This document shows positions 25,962-35,060 of a stretch of DNA of 64,000 bases, one piece after another (positions within the stretch are counted from its first letter, which is position 1; the number at the start of each line of letters is the position of its first letter). This stretch comes from Holophagae bacterium (lineage in GTDB: Bacteria; Acidobacteriota; Holophagae; Acanthopleuribacterales; Acanthopleuribacteraceae). The translations under genes and the position numbers were made by a program. Under the pieces are notes generated by a model. The model searched no databases and was not told the origin of the DNA. It saw only the letters and a list, made by a program, of their open reading frames with translations. The stretch is from positions 1 through 64,000 of the forward strand of contig JAUIFE010000034.1 in the NCBI GenBank assembly GCA_030429565.1. The letters run 5' to 3'.

Positions 25962-27367
25962 AGCAGGCATTTTTACTCTTAATCCTACTGGCACCACCGG
26001 CCGCTGCGGCCCAAACCGAGGCGGCCCAACCAAACCAAAACCAAACCCTGGATCTCGACGCCGTGCTCCGTTCAACGGAACAACACTACCCGCCGCTGCT
26101 GGCGGCGCTGCGCGACATCGAAACAGCCCACGCCAACCTGATGACGGCCAGAGGCTCGTTCGATACCAAACTCAACCTCAAAGCCGGAATCGATCGGTTC
26201 GGCTTCTATGAGAACGAGCGCATCGACGTCGGTCTCGAGCAGGCGTTGCAATGGTGGGGCGCCAAGGTCTATACGGGCTGGCGCACGGGCCAAGGCGGTT
26301 TCGCGGCCTATGACGGCTTGCTGGAAACCCGCGACGGCGGTGAGTTCCGCGCGGGCATCAAACTCCCGCTCCTGCGGGATCGCGCCATCGATGAATCCCG
26401 TGCCGACCTGCAGAAAGGCCAACTGGGCGTGGTTATTGCCGAGCGTTCGGTCGACGAGCAACGGCTGTTGGTGCGCCGGCTGGCGACTTCAGCCTACTGG
26501 AAATGGCTGGCGGCCGGATTGAAACTCGGCGTGGCGCGCAGCGTGCTGGATCTGGCTTTGACCCGAGACGATTTGGTGCGCGAAAGCGTGGCCGCCGGGG
26601 CGCTTGCCTCGGTGGAGATCCTCGACAATCAGCGCGCGATTCTTTCGCGCCGTGCGACGGTGCTCGAGGAAGAGCAGAAGCTGCGTCAGGCCGCCATTTA
26701 TTTGTCGCTTTTTTATCGGGATGGGCAGGGTCGACCGCTGGTGCCGACGGAAGCGCAACTGCCCGCGGCGTTTCCGGGCGCGCAGGTCTTTGCACCGGAT
26801 CGGGTCGCCGGCGACCTTGAGGAAGCGCTGGCGCGGCGGCCGGAGTTGCGGCGATTGCGCGCAGAGACGGACCAGGTCCGCCTCGACGAACAGCTGGCCA
26901 ACAACCTGCGTTTGCCGTCGCTCGACCTCTCGCTGGCCGGCATGAGCGAGTCCGGCACCAATAAAGACGTCAAGCGCGGCCCCGACGGCGTTAAGGTCGG
27001 GCTGGCGTTTAAGTTTCCGGTGCAACAGCGCAAGGCACGCGGTAAGCAGTTGAAGACCGACGCTAAGTTGGGTCAGTTGGCACAAAAAGAGCGTTTCTTG
27101 ATGGATAAGATTGGGGTCGAGGTGCGCGAGGCGGCACTGGCGGTGGTGCTCAGCTACGAAAAAGCCGAGCTGTTGCGCCAGGAAGTAGCGCTGGCGCGTG
27201 AGCTGCAAGCGTTGGAAAAGGAACGCTACGAGCTGGGTGACAGCAACCTGTTTACGGTGAACCTGCGCGAAGAAGCGGCGGAAAAGGCCGAGAAACGTCG
27301 ACTGAGCACGATGGCCGAGTATTACCTTGCCCTTGCCATGTACCAAATGGTGACGGCCCAGCCTTAG
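25958..27367 (+). CDS. TolC-family outer-membrane channel protein
   Basis: The product has 469 residues, with a signal peptide (MKQAFLLLILLAPPAAAAQ). Two repeated alpha-helical blocks are seen, as in TolC: LDLDAVLRSTEQHYPPLLAA near the N-terminus, LRDRAIDESRADLQ, then ARRPELRRLRAETDQVRLDE and a final LARELQALEKERYELGDSNL (a typical TolC ending). It forms the outer-membrane exit duct for the ABC/HlyD pair upstream, with which its ATG overlaps by four bases. No cargo gene is adjacent on this strand. Confidence 0.9.
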   Translation: MKQAFLLLILLAPPAAAAQTEAAQPNQNQTLDLDAVLRSTEQHYPPLLAALRDIETAHANLMTARGSFDTKLNLKAGIDRFGFYENERIDVGLEQALQWWGAKVYTGWRTGQGGFAAYDGLLETRDGGEFRAGIKLPLLRDRAIDESRADLQKGQLGVVIAERSVDEQRLLVRRLATSAYWKWLAAGLKLGVARSVLDLALTRDDLVRESVAAGALASVEILDNQRAILSRRATVLEEEQKLRQAAIYLSLFYRDGQGRPLVPTEAQLPAAFPGAQVFAPDRVAGDLEEALARRPELRRLRAETDQVRLDEQLANNLRLPSLDLSLAGMSESGTNKDVKRGPDGVKVGLAFKFPVQQRKARGKQLKTDAKLGQLAQKERFLMDKIGVEVREAALAVVLSYEKAELLRQEVALARELQALEKERYELGDSNLFTVNLREEAAEKAEKRRLSTMAEYYLALAMYQMVTAQP

Positions 27368-27502
27368 TTTGCGCCGGTTTTGGATGCACGATGGTTGTGG
27401 GTGGCCGTTGGTTTGTCATGCCCGTTGTTTGAGCCTTTGGTTTGGGCCTTTTTGGTTTGGAACGAGGGGTCCGTTGGGGGCGCGCCACAGCAGGAATGTT
27501 TC

Positions 27503-27698
27503 GGTTGGTTGAGATTTTGTGTGGCACCTTTGGCGCCAGGTTTTCGGGAACTCCAGAGACCCAGGGTTGAAACCCTGGGCTGCTATGTGTCGCCCCTTTG
27601 GGGCGGCTGTAGGTGGTTCGCCGCCGGCTCACGATCAATTAAATGGTGGGCCCGACATGGCGGTGTGCACGCCCGCTTTGGGGCGTGCCGGATCGCTG
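27503..27698 (+). repeat. Multi-hairpin module, copy 3
   Basis: Same order of hairpins as copy 1: palindrome around CCCAGGGTTGAAACCCTGGG (27560-27579), CGCCCC-TTT-GGGGCG and GCACGCCC...GGGCGTGC, preceded by GCAGGAATGTTTCGGTTGGT. The palindrome centre varies between copies (TTAA, TTTA, TTGA) while both arms are invariant. Confidence 0.85.
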
Positions 27699-27734
27699 TT
27701 TTTCTCGTGTTTCCGTTTGATCGACGCCATTTCG

Positions 27735-27942
27735 GCCATTTCGGGACACCCACCGTTTGCGCCATTTCGGGACACCCACCGTTTGCACCATTTCGGGACA
27801 CCCGCTGTTTGCGCCATTTCGGGACACCCACCGTTTGCGCCATTTCGGGACACCCACCGTTTGCGCCATTTCGGGACACCCACCGTTTGCGCCATTTCGG
27901 GACACCCACCGTTTGCGCCATTTCGGGACACCCGCTGTTTGC
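27735..27942. repeat. 26-bp tandem repeat, eight units
   Basis: Eight consecutive units of GCCATTTCGGGACACCCACC + GTTTGC start at 27735, 27761, 27787, 27813, 27839, 27865, 27891 and 27917. Two carry the variant CCCGCTG and one starts ACC. Units are contiguous, with no spacers. The period is not a multiple of three, so the long frames here repeat only every 78 bp and cannot reflect selection for a protein. Confidence 0.93.
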
Positions 27943-27960
27943 GCTCGCTGGGGGCAGTCC

Positions 27961-28172
27961 GCAGCAGGAAGGTTTCGGTTGATTGAGATCTTGTGCGGCA
28001 CCTTCGGCGCCGGCTTTCCGGGAACCCCAATGGCCCAGGGTTAAAACCCTGGGTTGTTATGTGTCGGCCCGTTGGGCCGGCTGTAGGTGGTTCGCCGTTG
28101 GCTCACGATCGTTTTAATGGTGGGCCCGATATGGCGGTGTGCACGCCCGCTTTGGGGCGTGCCGGATCGCTG
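27961..28172 (+). repeat. Multi-hairpin module, copy 4
   Basis: It is nearly identical to copy 5. Compared with copies 1-3 the third hairpin reads GGCCC-GTT-GGGCC instead of CGCCCC-TTT-GGGGCG: both arms changed together and pairing is kept. The CCCAGGGTTAAAACCCTGGG palindrome (28035-28054) is unchanged. Confidence 0.85.
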
Positions 28173-28195
28173 TTTTTTCCACGTTTCCGTTTGAT

Positions 28196-28455
28196 CGGTG
28201 CCAATTCGGGCCAATTCGGAATTCGGGCGCCAATTCGGGACATGCACCATTTCGGGACACCCACCGTTTGGACACCCGCGCCATTTCGGGACACCCGCCG
28301 TTTGCGCCATTTCGGGACGCCATTTCGGGACGCCATTTCGGGACACCCGCCGTTTGCGCCAATTCGGGACGCCATTTCGGGACACCCGCCGTTTGCGCCA
28401 TTTCGGGCGCCAATTCGGGACATGCACCATTTCGGGACACCCACCGTTTGCGCTC
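28196..28455. repeat. Second, scrambled array of 26-bp-type units
   Basis: Units and partial units of the 27735 array (CCATTTCGGGACACCC(A/G)CCG) alternate with shorter pieces (GACGCCATTTCGG) and a variant CCAATTCGGGACATGCACC that occurs at both ends. This looks like an array that has decayed or been reshuffled by unequal exchange. Confidence 0.8.
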
Positions 28456-28469
28456 GCTGGGGGCGGTCC

Positions 28470-28682
28470 GCAGCAGGAAGGTTTCGGTTGATTGAGATCT
28501 TGTGCGGCACCTTCGGCGCCGGCTTTCCGGGAACCCCAAAGGCCCAGGGTTAAAACCCTGGGTTGTTATGTGTCGGCCCGTTGGGCCGGCTGTAGGTGGT
28601 TCGCCGTTGGCTCACGATCGTTTTAATGGTGGGCCCGACATGGCGGTGTGCACGCCCGCTTTGGGGCGTGCCGGATCGCTGT
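28470..28682 (+). repeat. Multi-hairpin module, copy 5
   Basis: Offset 509 bp from copy 4 and differing at only a few positions (for example AATGGCCC/AAAGGCCC), including the same GGCCC-GTT-GGGCC stem. A short piece of the 26-bp unit follows at about 28708-28740. Confidence 0.85.
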
Positions 28683-28923
28683 TTTTTCCACGTTTCCGTT
28701 TGATCGGTGCCATTTCGGCCAATTCGGGACACCCGCCGTTTGCCTCCGCCATTTCGGGGGTTTCCCTTGGATCGTTGGCTGCCGGCTGCGACGGTGCGGC
28801 CTCGGCCAAAATGGTGAACGTGCACAATCGTTCTATATTCCGCCCCGGTTCGCGCCCTAGATTAAACCTTGTCGCCGGCGTTGCGTCGCAAACCGCCCGG
28901 CCGTACTTCGCGGAAAGGAACAT

Positions 28924-29808
28924 GTGCACCCTATGTTAGACATTACCGATTTGACCAAGACCTACGACAATGGCACTCGCGCCCTCGACGGCATTAACCT
29001 CAGCATCCCCAAGGGCCTGTTTGGGCTGCTCGGCCCCAACGGCGCCGGTAAATCCTCGCTGATGCGCACGATTGCCACGCTGCAAAATGCCGACACCGGT
29101 ACGGTCCGTTTCGACGGCATCGACGTCCACGCCGATCCCCAACAACTGCGCCGCCGGCTCGGTTACCTGCCCCAGGATTTCGGCGTCTACCCGCGCATTT
29201 CGGCCTACGACCTGCTCAACCACCTCGCCATTCTCAAAGGCATCGACAAACGTGCCGAACGCCGCGAAGTGGTCGACGGCCTGCTGGACCACGTCAACCT
29301 CTTCCAACACCGCAAGCAAGCGGTTAGCGGCTTCTCCGGCGGCATGCGCCAACGCTTTGGCATTGCCCAAGCGCTGCTCGGCGATCCCGATCTTCTGATC
29401 GTCGACGAACCCACGGCCGGCCTCGACCCCGAGGAACGCAACCGCTTCCACAACCTGCTGGTCAGCCTCGGTCGCGACAAGGTCATCATCCTCTCAACCC
29501 ATATCGTCGACGACGTGGCCGAACTCTGCCCACGCATGGCGGTGCTGGCCGCCGGTAAAATCCTGTGCGAAGGCAACCCGGCCGACCTGATCACCCAGCT
29601 CAACGGCCGCATTTGGCGCAAAACGGTGTCCCTCGACGAACTGCCGGTCGTCGAAGCCGAACGCGACGTCATCTCCAAACGCCTCGCCGGCGGCCGCACC
29701 ATCGTCCATATTCTCGCCGACGACGCCCCGCAAGGCTTTAACAGCGCCGACGCCGACCTGGAAGACGTCTACTTCGCCACCCTCTTCTCTCATCGCGGAG
29801 CAGCCTAA
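28924..29808 (+). CDS. ABC transporter ATP-binding protein
   Basis: The product has 294 residues and is a complete ABC ATPase: Walker A LLGPNGAGKSSL (about 36-47), Q-loop YLPQDFGVYP, signature VSGFSGGMRQRFGIAQAL, Walker B DLLIVDEPTAGLDPEE and switch His ILSTHIVDD. The C-terminal extension (about 220-294) is of the DrrA/CcmA-like kind seen with ABC-2 permeases. The start is a GTG at 28924 with AAGGA close upstream; an ATG three codons later is the alternative. It overlaps the following permease-peptidase gene by one base (TAATG), so they form an operon and one transporter. Confidence 0.93.
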   Translation: MHPMLDITDLTKTYDNGTRALDGINLSIPKGLFGLLGPNGAGKSSLMRTIATLQNADTGTVRFDGIDVHADPQQLRRRLGYLPQDFGVYPRISAYDLLNHLAILKGIDKRAERREVVDGLLDHVNLFQHRKQAVSGFSGGMRQRFGIAQALLGDPDLLIVDEPTAGLDPEERNRFHNLLVSLGRDKVIILSTHIVDDVAELCPRMAVLAAGKILCEGNPADLITQLNGRIWRKTVSLDELPVVEAERDVISKRLAGGRTIVHILADDAPQGFNSADADLEDVYFATLFSHRGAA

Positions 29809-32800
29809 TGGTATTCGAAATGATGCGCTTCGAATGGCGCTACCAAATCCGTCAAGCCTCCTTCTATGTGGCCGGCTCCCTCCTTTTTATCGCCGCCTTC
29901 CTCATCACGGCAGTCAACCGCGTCAGCATGGGTGGCGCCAACCTGTTCAAAAACGGCGTCTACACCACGACCCTGGTCAGCCTGGTGTTCAGCATCTTTG
30001 GGATGTTCCTCGCAGCCACCTTCATGAGCCAAACAGCCACCCGCAACCACAGCAGCAACATGGCGGGCCTGCTCTACTGCAAACCGATTCCCGCCGCGCG
30101 CTACCAGATCGGCCGCTTCCTCGGCGCCTTCGCGGTGGTGGTCACCCTGTTCGCCGCCGTCCCACTCGGGCTCTTCAGCGGCACGCTCATGCCCTGGGTC
30201 GATCCGGCGCGACTCGGTCCCTTGAATCCCGCCGTCTACCTGACCACCTTCACCGCGGTTTCGGTGCCGACCCTGTTCGGCTTCTCGTGCCTGTTCTACG
30301 TGCTCGCCCTGCGTTTTCGCTCGGTGATGGCGGTCAACCTGGCGGCGCTGGTCCTGCTCATCGGCTACGAAATTGGCAACGACCTGCTCACCTCGCCCGA
30401 CCAACGCGTGACGGCGGCATTGCTGGATCCGTTTGGCATGACGGCCTTTATGGAGGTCACCCGCTATTGGACGATCTTCGACAAAAACAACCTCAGCTTG
30501 CCGCTCGACGGTCTCCTGCTGTGGAACCGCCTGATTTGGGTCGGTCTCGGCCTCGCTGCCACCCTGCTCTTTGGCCGACTGCACCAACCGCTGCGCCTGC
30601 ATCCCCCCAAAAAAGCCAAACCGAAACGCCGCCGCCAACAAGCCGACACGCCGCCCCAAGGCACCACCATCACGATCCCGATCCAACCCGGCCGCAACGG
30701 CCTCAAACTGGTGACAAGCATCTGGTTTGAGGTGCGTCAGGTGCTCGGCGCCTCGTCGTTCCGGCTGTTGATCCCCCTGGCGGTCACCCTGCTGCTGGGG
30801 ATACTGTTCAGCCCAACCAACGTCTACGAAATCTACAAATGGCCGCTGACGATGACGATGGTCGACACGATCCGCTTCGGCTTACAAACCTTCGCGATCG
30901 TCATCATTACCTTCTACAGTGCCGAAATCGTTTGGCGCGAACGCGGCGCCGGCATCGGCGATATCGTCGACAGCATGCCGGTACCCAACGCGGTCTTCTG
31001 GGTGGCGAAACTGGTCGCGGCCTGGCTGGTGCTCTTGGTGATTTTGGCGATCGGCATGCTGGTCACCATTTTGACCCAGCTTGGCGCCGGCCACCAACAC
31101 CTGGACCTGCCGCAATACCTGACGACACTGTCCCTGTTCTCGGCTTTGCCTTGGATGATGCTCACGGTGGCGGCATTTCTGCTGCAGGTGTTGTGCCCCA
31201 ACAAATACGCGGGCATGTTCGCCTTTGTCGCGCTGCTGGGTTGCGGCTTCGGTTTGAACCTCGCGGGTTTCGGCAACAACCTCTTGTTGTTCAGCACGTC
31301 ACCTGGCTTAACCAGTTCAGACTTAAACGGTTATGGCTGGTTTTTGGAGACACATGCTTGGTATATGTTGTATTGGGGTGCGCTGGCAACAGCAATGGCT
31401 TTCGCCGGTTACGCCCTGTGGCAACGCGGACCACGAAAAGGCCTGCGGACGCGGCTGCGTGGGTTCCTCGGCAACCTCGGTCGCGGCGGCCAAATCGTCA
31501 GTAGCGCCGCCTGCGTGGTGTTCCTCGCCACCGGCCTGTTCATCTACACCAACACCCGTGTGCGCAACGAGCACAATAGCGCGGCCCAGGAAGAAGCGGA
31601 GCAAATCGCCTACGAAAAGGCCTTCGCCAAGTACATCGCCGCGCCAGTCCCCGAAATCACCAAAGTCGATGTCACCGTGGAAATCTTCCCCGAACAGCGC
31701 CGCCTACTGGCCGACGCCGAATTGGTGTTGGTCAACAAAAGTCACCAACCCATAAACCGCTTCCTGGTCGCCAAACCGGAATACACGCAGGCCTTCACCG
31801 TGGAAATAGCAGGCGGCGCGCTAAACGAAACGGCGGGTCCTGGCAACACTTACTGGTTTGAATTCATGCAGCCGTTGCAGCCAGGAGAAGAACGGCGCGG
31901 TCGCATGACCGTGGAACGGGGGCGCCAAGGCTTCCGTGAGGGGAACGAGGACACAACGGTCGTCGGCAACGGAACCTTCATCAGCAATCTGGAACTGTTC
32001 CCAAGTTTCGGCTACCAGGTCGACTTCCAAATCACCGACGCGGTCACGCGCAAGCGCCACGACTTGCCGCCGCCGCACCGCGCCAACAAGCTGCACGACG
32101 AACGGTTCCACAACCAAACTTTTCTGGGGCCGGGCAATGGCTTCATTGATTTTGAAGCCAAAATTGCAACGGCGGCCGACCAAATCGCGGTGGCGCCTGG
32201 TTACTTGCAAAACGAATGGCGTGACGGTGAACGGCGCTGGTTCCACTACAAAATGGACGCACCCATGCTCAACTTTTACGCCTTCACCTCGGCACGGCTC
32301 GAGGTCACCCGTGACAACCACAAGGGCGTCAACATCGAGATTTACCACCACGCGCAGCACGCCATGAACGTGGCCCGCATGGTGCAAAGTACCAAGGACA
32401 CGCTGGATTACATGACCCAGCACTTTGGTCCTTATCAACACCGCCAGTTGCGTATTATCGAGTTCCCGCGTTACCGCAATTACGCGCAGAGCTTCGCCAA
32501 CACGGTGCCCTACTCGGAATTGGGTTTTATCAGTGACCTACGCGATCCGCTGAAGGTCGATACGGCCTACAACACCACCGCTCACGAGGTCGCTCACCAG
32601 TGGTGGGGCCATCAGTTGGTCGGCGCCAACGTGCAAGGCGGCGCGGTTCTTTCGGAAACCTTGGCCCAATACAGCGAGTTGATGGTCATGAAGGAGAACT
32701 TGGGTCTGATGAGTGTGCGCCGTGCCCTGAAGGTGGAGTTAGACCTCTACCTGCGTGGCCGCACGCGTGAGGTTTTTGAGGAGCAGCCGCTGTTGCTGAC

Positions 32801-33443
32801 CGAGAACCAGAACTACATTCACTACAACAAAGGCTCGCTGGTGATGATGGCGCTGCACGGGTTGCTGGGAGAGGCGCGGCTCAACGGTGCGATCAAAAGC
32901 CTGCTCGAAGAACACCGCTTCGCCAAGGGTCCGTATCCAACCTCGCTCGACTTGCAGAAGCACTTGAACCAGGTCGCCGACGCAGGCGAACAAGCCGTCA
33001 TCGCCGATCTATTCGAGCGCATTATTCTGTACGATCTGAAGATGACGGCGGCCACGGTGACGCCACGCGTGGACGGTCGTTACGACGTGCGCTTGGAACT
33101 GGACGCAGCCCGTTTCGAAGCCGACGGTCAGGGTCGCGAAAATGAAATCGATTTGGACGAAACGGTCGAGATCGCGCTTTTCAACAAAGATCCAGACACA
33201 ATGGCGGATGACACGGGCATCCTTTACCTGGCAAGACACCGCGTCACAGCCGGCACCAACACGCTTGCGTTGGTTGTCGATCAAAAGCCCAGCCACGCCG
33301 GGATTGATCCCCTGCTGCGCTTCATCGATCGCGATCACGACGACAATGTGATGCCGGTCGAGACGGAAGCGGCAGACGACGAACCGGAAGTAACCCAAAC
33401 CACGGGCCAAACGGCAAAGCCGCATGCGAAACCGCTGCCCTAA
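29808..33443 (+). CDS. ABC-2 permease fused to an M1-family aminopeptidase
   Basis: The product has 1211 residues. The N-terminal half (about 1-590) has two sets of six or so membrane helices (for example FYVAGSLLFIAAFLITAV, VTLLLGILFSPTNVY, LVLLVILAIGMLVTILTQL), as in ABC-2 permeases. The C-terminal half (about 610-1160) is an M1 metallopeptidase: HEVAHQWWGH at 926-935 provides the zinc site HExxH, with the third ligand Glu in LSETLAQYSEL 20 residues after. The fused architecture with an upstream ATPase is a known family in several phyla; natural substrates are not established. The peptidase should face the periplasm. A strong terminator follows. Confidence 0.92.
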   Translation: MVFEMMRFEWRYQIRQASFYVAGSLLFIAAFLITAVNRVSMGGANLFKNGVYTTTLVSLVFSIFGMFLAATFMSQTATRNHSSNMAGLLYCKPIPAARYQIGRFLGAFAVVVTLFAAVPLGLFSGTLMPWVDPARLGPLNPAVYLTTFTAVSVPTLFGFSCLFYVLALRFRSVMAVNLAALVLLIGYEIGNDLLTSPDQRVTAALLDPFGMTAFMEVTRYWTIFDKNNLSLPLDGLLLWNRLIWVGLGLAATLLFGRLHQPLRLHPPKKAKPKRRRQQADTPPQGTTITIPIQPGRNGLKLVTSIWFEVRQVLGASSFRLLIPLAVTLLLGILFSPTNVYEIYKWPLTMTMVDTIRFGLQTFAIVIITFYSAEIVWRERGAGIGDIVDSMPVPNAVFWVAKLVAAWLVLLVILAIGMLVTILTQLGAGHQHLDLPQYLTTLSLFSALPWMMLTVAAFLLQVLCPNKYAGMFAFVALLGCGFGLNLAGFGNNLLLFSTSPGLTSSDLNGYGWFLETHAWYMLYWGALATAMAFAGYALWQRGPRKGLRTRLRGFLGNLGRGGQIVSSAACVVFLATGLFIYTNTRVRNEHNSAAQEEAEQIAYEKAFAKYIAAPVPEITKVDVTVEIFPEQRRLLADAELVLVNKSHQPINRFLVAKPEYTQAFTVEIAGGALNETAGPGNTYWFEFMQPLQPGEERRGRMTVERGRQGFREGNEDTTVVGNGTFISNLELFPSFGYQVDFQITDAVTRKRHDLPPPHRANKLHDERFHNQTFLGPGNGFIDFEAKIATAADQIAVAPGYLQNEWRDGERRWFHYKMDAPMLNFYAFTSARLEVTRDNHKGVNIEIYHHAQHAMNVARMVQSTKDTLDYMTQHFGPYQHRQLRIIEFPRYRNYAQSFANTVPYSELGFISDLRDPLKVDTAYNTTAHEVAHQWWGHQLVGANVQGGAVLSETLAQYSELMVMKENLGLMSVRRALKVELDLYLRGRTREVFEEQPLLLTENQNYIHYNKGSLVMMALHGLLGEARLNGAIKSLLEEHRFAKGPYPTSLDLQKHLNQVADAGEQAVIADLFERIILYDLKMTAATVTPRVDGRYDVRLELDAARFEADGQGRENEIDLDETVEIALFNKDPDTMADDTGILYLARHRVTAGTNTLALVVDQKPSHAGIDPLLRFIDRDHDDNVMPVETEAADDEPEVTQTTGQTAKPHAKPLP

Positions 33444-33450
33444 ACGCAGC

Positions 33451-33480
33451 GCGGCCGGGGGTTAACCCGGCCGCTTGTTT
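33451..33480 (+). terminator. Intrinsic terminator of the ABC/M1 operon
   Basis: GCGGCCGGG (33451-33459) pairs with CCCGGCCGC (33466-33474) around a six-base loop, followed by TTGTTT. It begins eight bases after the stop codon of the permease-peptidase gene. Confidence 0.85.
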
Positions 33481-33516
33481 CGTGCTTAAGTCGGAAAACA
33501 ACAGAAAAAGACGTGG

Positions 33517-34344
33517 TTAGGCGACTTGGGAACGCAGCGTCGCCAACCATTTCTTAGGCGTCATGCCGTAGGTTTTACGGAAGTGACGGGTCATGTGACT
33601 CTGATCGGCGAATTCGCAGTGGGCGGCGGTCTCAACCAAAGAACGGCCGCTCGCCATCATTTCGCGGGCCTTAGCGAGACGACGCATGATCAAGTAACGA
33701 TGGGGACTGGTACCGAACAAGGCGCGGAAATCACGCGAGAGCTGCCAACGGTCGCGACCTGTGACGGTTTCCAGTTCGTCGAGGGTCACGTTTTGGTCCC
33801 AGTGGGCGCAAAGGTACTGGCGGGCGGCTTCGGCGGCGGGGTAATCGAAACGCTTGCGGGCGGGCGCGGCCGCGCCGGCGACGGTGTCGAGCGCAACAGC
33901 CAGATCGAACACGCCGTCTTGGTATTCGAGTGGCGCAAGTGGGTCGTCGTAGCGGCCGAGCAAATGGTTGACCGCTGCATACAGGCGCGGGTCGTCGGAA
34001 ACGCCGTCGGCGATGAAGGGCAAGGCTTTGCCGCCAAGTGCGGCCTGGATCTGGGCCGGCTCAACGTAAAGGACGCGGTAACGAAAACCTTCATCGGTAC
34101 CGGCAAAGCCGTTGTGCAGCTCGTCGGGATGCACGATCACGGTGCGGCCCGGCAAGCTACGTCGCACGGCACCGCGATAGTCAAAGGTTTGCACGCCGGC
34201 GAGCGTCAGCCCAATGGCATAAGTATCGTGACGATGGGCGTCGTAGGCGTTGCCGGCAAAAAAAGCTTCGAAACGTTTGATCTGGCCGGGCGCCTGAAAG
34301 ATCCAATCGGCAGGGGTTCGGTGGTGTGGGTTCGGTTTACTCAT
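33517..34344 (-). CDS. AraC-family transcriptional regulator
   Basis: The product has 275 residues. The N-terminal cupin-like sensor has HRHDTYAIGLTLAGVQTFDYRG and GRTVIVHPDELHNG (about residues 38-80). The C-terminal double HTH has VTLDELETVTGRDRWQLSRDFRAL (about 187-212), then GTSPHRYLIMRRLAKAREMM and AHCEFADQSHMTRHFRKTYG with the terminal GMTPKKW signature. It is convergent with the ABC/M1 operon and shares its terminator region. The upstream side faces a long gene-free stretch, so the target is not evident. The start has no clear ribosome binding site. Confidence 0.92.
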   Translation of the reverse strand: MSKPNPHHRTPADWIFQAPGQIKRFEAFFAGNAYDAHRHDTYAIGLTLAGVQTFDYRGAVRRSLPGRTVIVHPDELHNGFAGTDEGFRYRVLYVEPAQIQAALGGKALPFIADGVSDDPRLYAAVNHLLGRYDDPLAPLEYQDGVFDLAVALDTVAGAAAPARKRFDYPAAEAARQYLCAHWDQNVTLDELETVTGRDRWQLSRDFRALFGTSPHRYLIMRRLAKAREMMASGRSLVETAAHCEFADQSHMTRHFRKTYGMTPKKWLATLRSQVA

Positions 34345-34442
34345 GATGGGGGCAACGTACCAAGGGTCTTGATGGTTTATTAAAAGGTTCGAATAAACCC
34401 GAAACAGAGCGATTCGGGTGGATGATTTCGCACAAGCTTTAA

Positions 34443-34629
34443 CCTAAAAAGCGCGAAATGTGTGGATGATTTTGGTCAAAGGTTTGGAGTGAAACAGTTT
34501 GGGAAAAGCGGACCGGGGCCGCTCACGGCGCGTCCTGCTTATGGTGAACATTTTTGCGAGATGTTGCAGCCCAGTAGGTTGCCCGATGTCACCGCCAACA
34601 TTCACTCCGTTGCGGGTTTCATCTTAAGG
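34443..34629 (+). mobile_element. Diverged MITE-like element
   Basis: The stretch begins CCTAAAAAGCGCG and ends with CTTAAGG. Inside, GAACATTTTTGCGAGATGTTGC and AGCCCAGTAGGTTG match the corresponding part of the intact copies at 38766 (reverse) and 46396. The ends are too diverged for a convincing inverted repeat, so it is an old or recombined copy. A 30-base piece just upstream (34403-34432) looks like another element's end, suggesting nested insertions. Confidence 0.45.
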
Positions 34630-34864
34630 TTCGGGTCATCACGCGGATTATACCAACCTGTGGCGCCTCAGCTTTGGGTTAAACCAACCGTATTTGCACA
34701 CCAACCGGCCGTCGTCACTCTTGTTTTCCCATTCGATGGGTTTTGAATTTACCGGAGAACGTCCTGAATCATATGGCGTTTGTGGCCGTCAGGGCGTAAC
34801 CCCCTGCCCGTTGGGGCAAATTTGGCGTATCCCAGAAGTCGCGGCCGACGTTACCCGCACAGGG

Positions 34865-34920
34865 ATTTTTTTCTCCCCAAATACCTTCTTTTTGTGAAAG
34901 GTCTTTGGGGAGAAAAAAAT
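34865..34920. repeat. Long perfect hairpin with reversed A/T tracts
   Basis: Arms 34865-34881 (ATTTTTTTCTCCCCAAA) and 34904-34920 are perfect 17-bp inverted repeats around a 22-base loop that holds a second small hairpin (ACCTT/AAGGT). It has the same design as 10236-10294: an outer T tract, a pyrimidine tract ending CCC(C)AAA, then a loop of 21 to 22 bases. Confidence 0.7.
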
Positions 34921-35060
34921 GTTTTGACTGCCAACCCATCACCTCGATGGGGGTCATATCAGCTTTGCTTTCAGTTGATTTGCAAAAACGGGCCGCCGGC
35001 TTGCCGGCATGGTTCTACCTTGGCCGGCGACCCTGTTCGGTTTGTTGTTGGTAACTCGGC

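Larger units (their letters stand above)
27368..28923. repeat. 1.55-kb repeat block between two operons
   Basis: The block is made of three copies of the multi-hairpin module (27503, 27961, 28470) separated by arrays of a 26-bp unit. A segment of about 509 bp is duplicated (27981 onward and 28490 onward). No gene is supported; the last 150 bp should carry the promoter of the ABC operon, for which a TATATT at about 28832 is a weak candidate -10. Confidence 0.8.
34345..35060. other. 716-bp gap with mobile-element remnants and a hairpin
   Basis: No gene is supported. It contains a fragment resembling the end of the MITE-like family (34403-34432), a diverged full-length-like copy (34443-34629) and a long reversed-polarity hairpin (34865-34920). 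Confidence 0.55.

Noticed and set aside
27735..27942. Second CRISPR-like array
   Set aside because: Units are directly contiguous with no unique spacers; it is a simple tandem repeat.
27583..28553. Long repetitive proteins (GGCPEMAQTVGVPKW-type) at 27.6-28.5 kb
   Set aside because: The 26-bp period shifts frame at each unit, so the pattern is an artefact of the tandem array.
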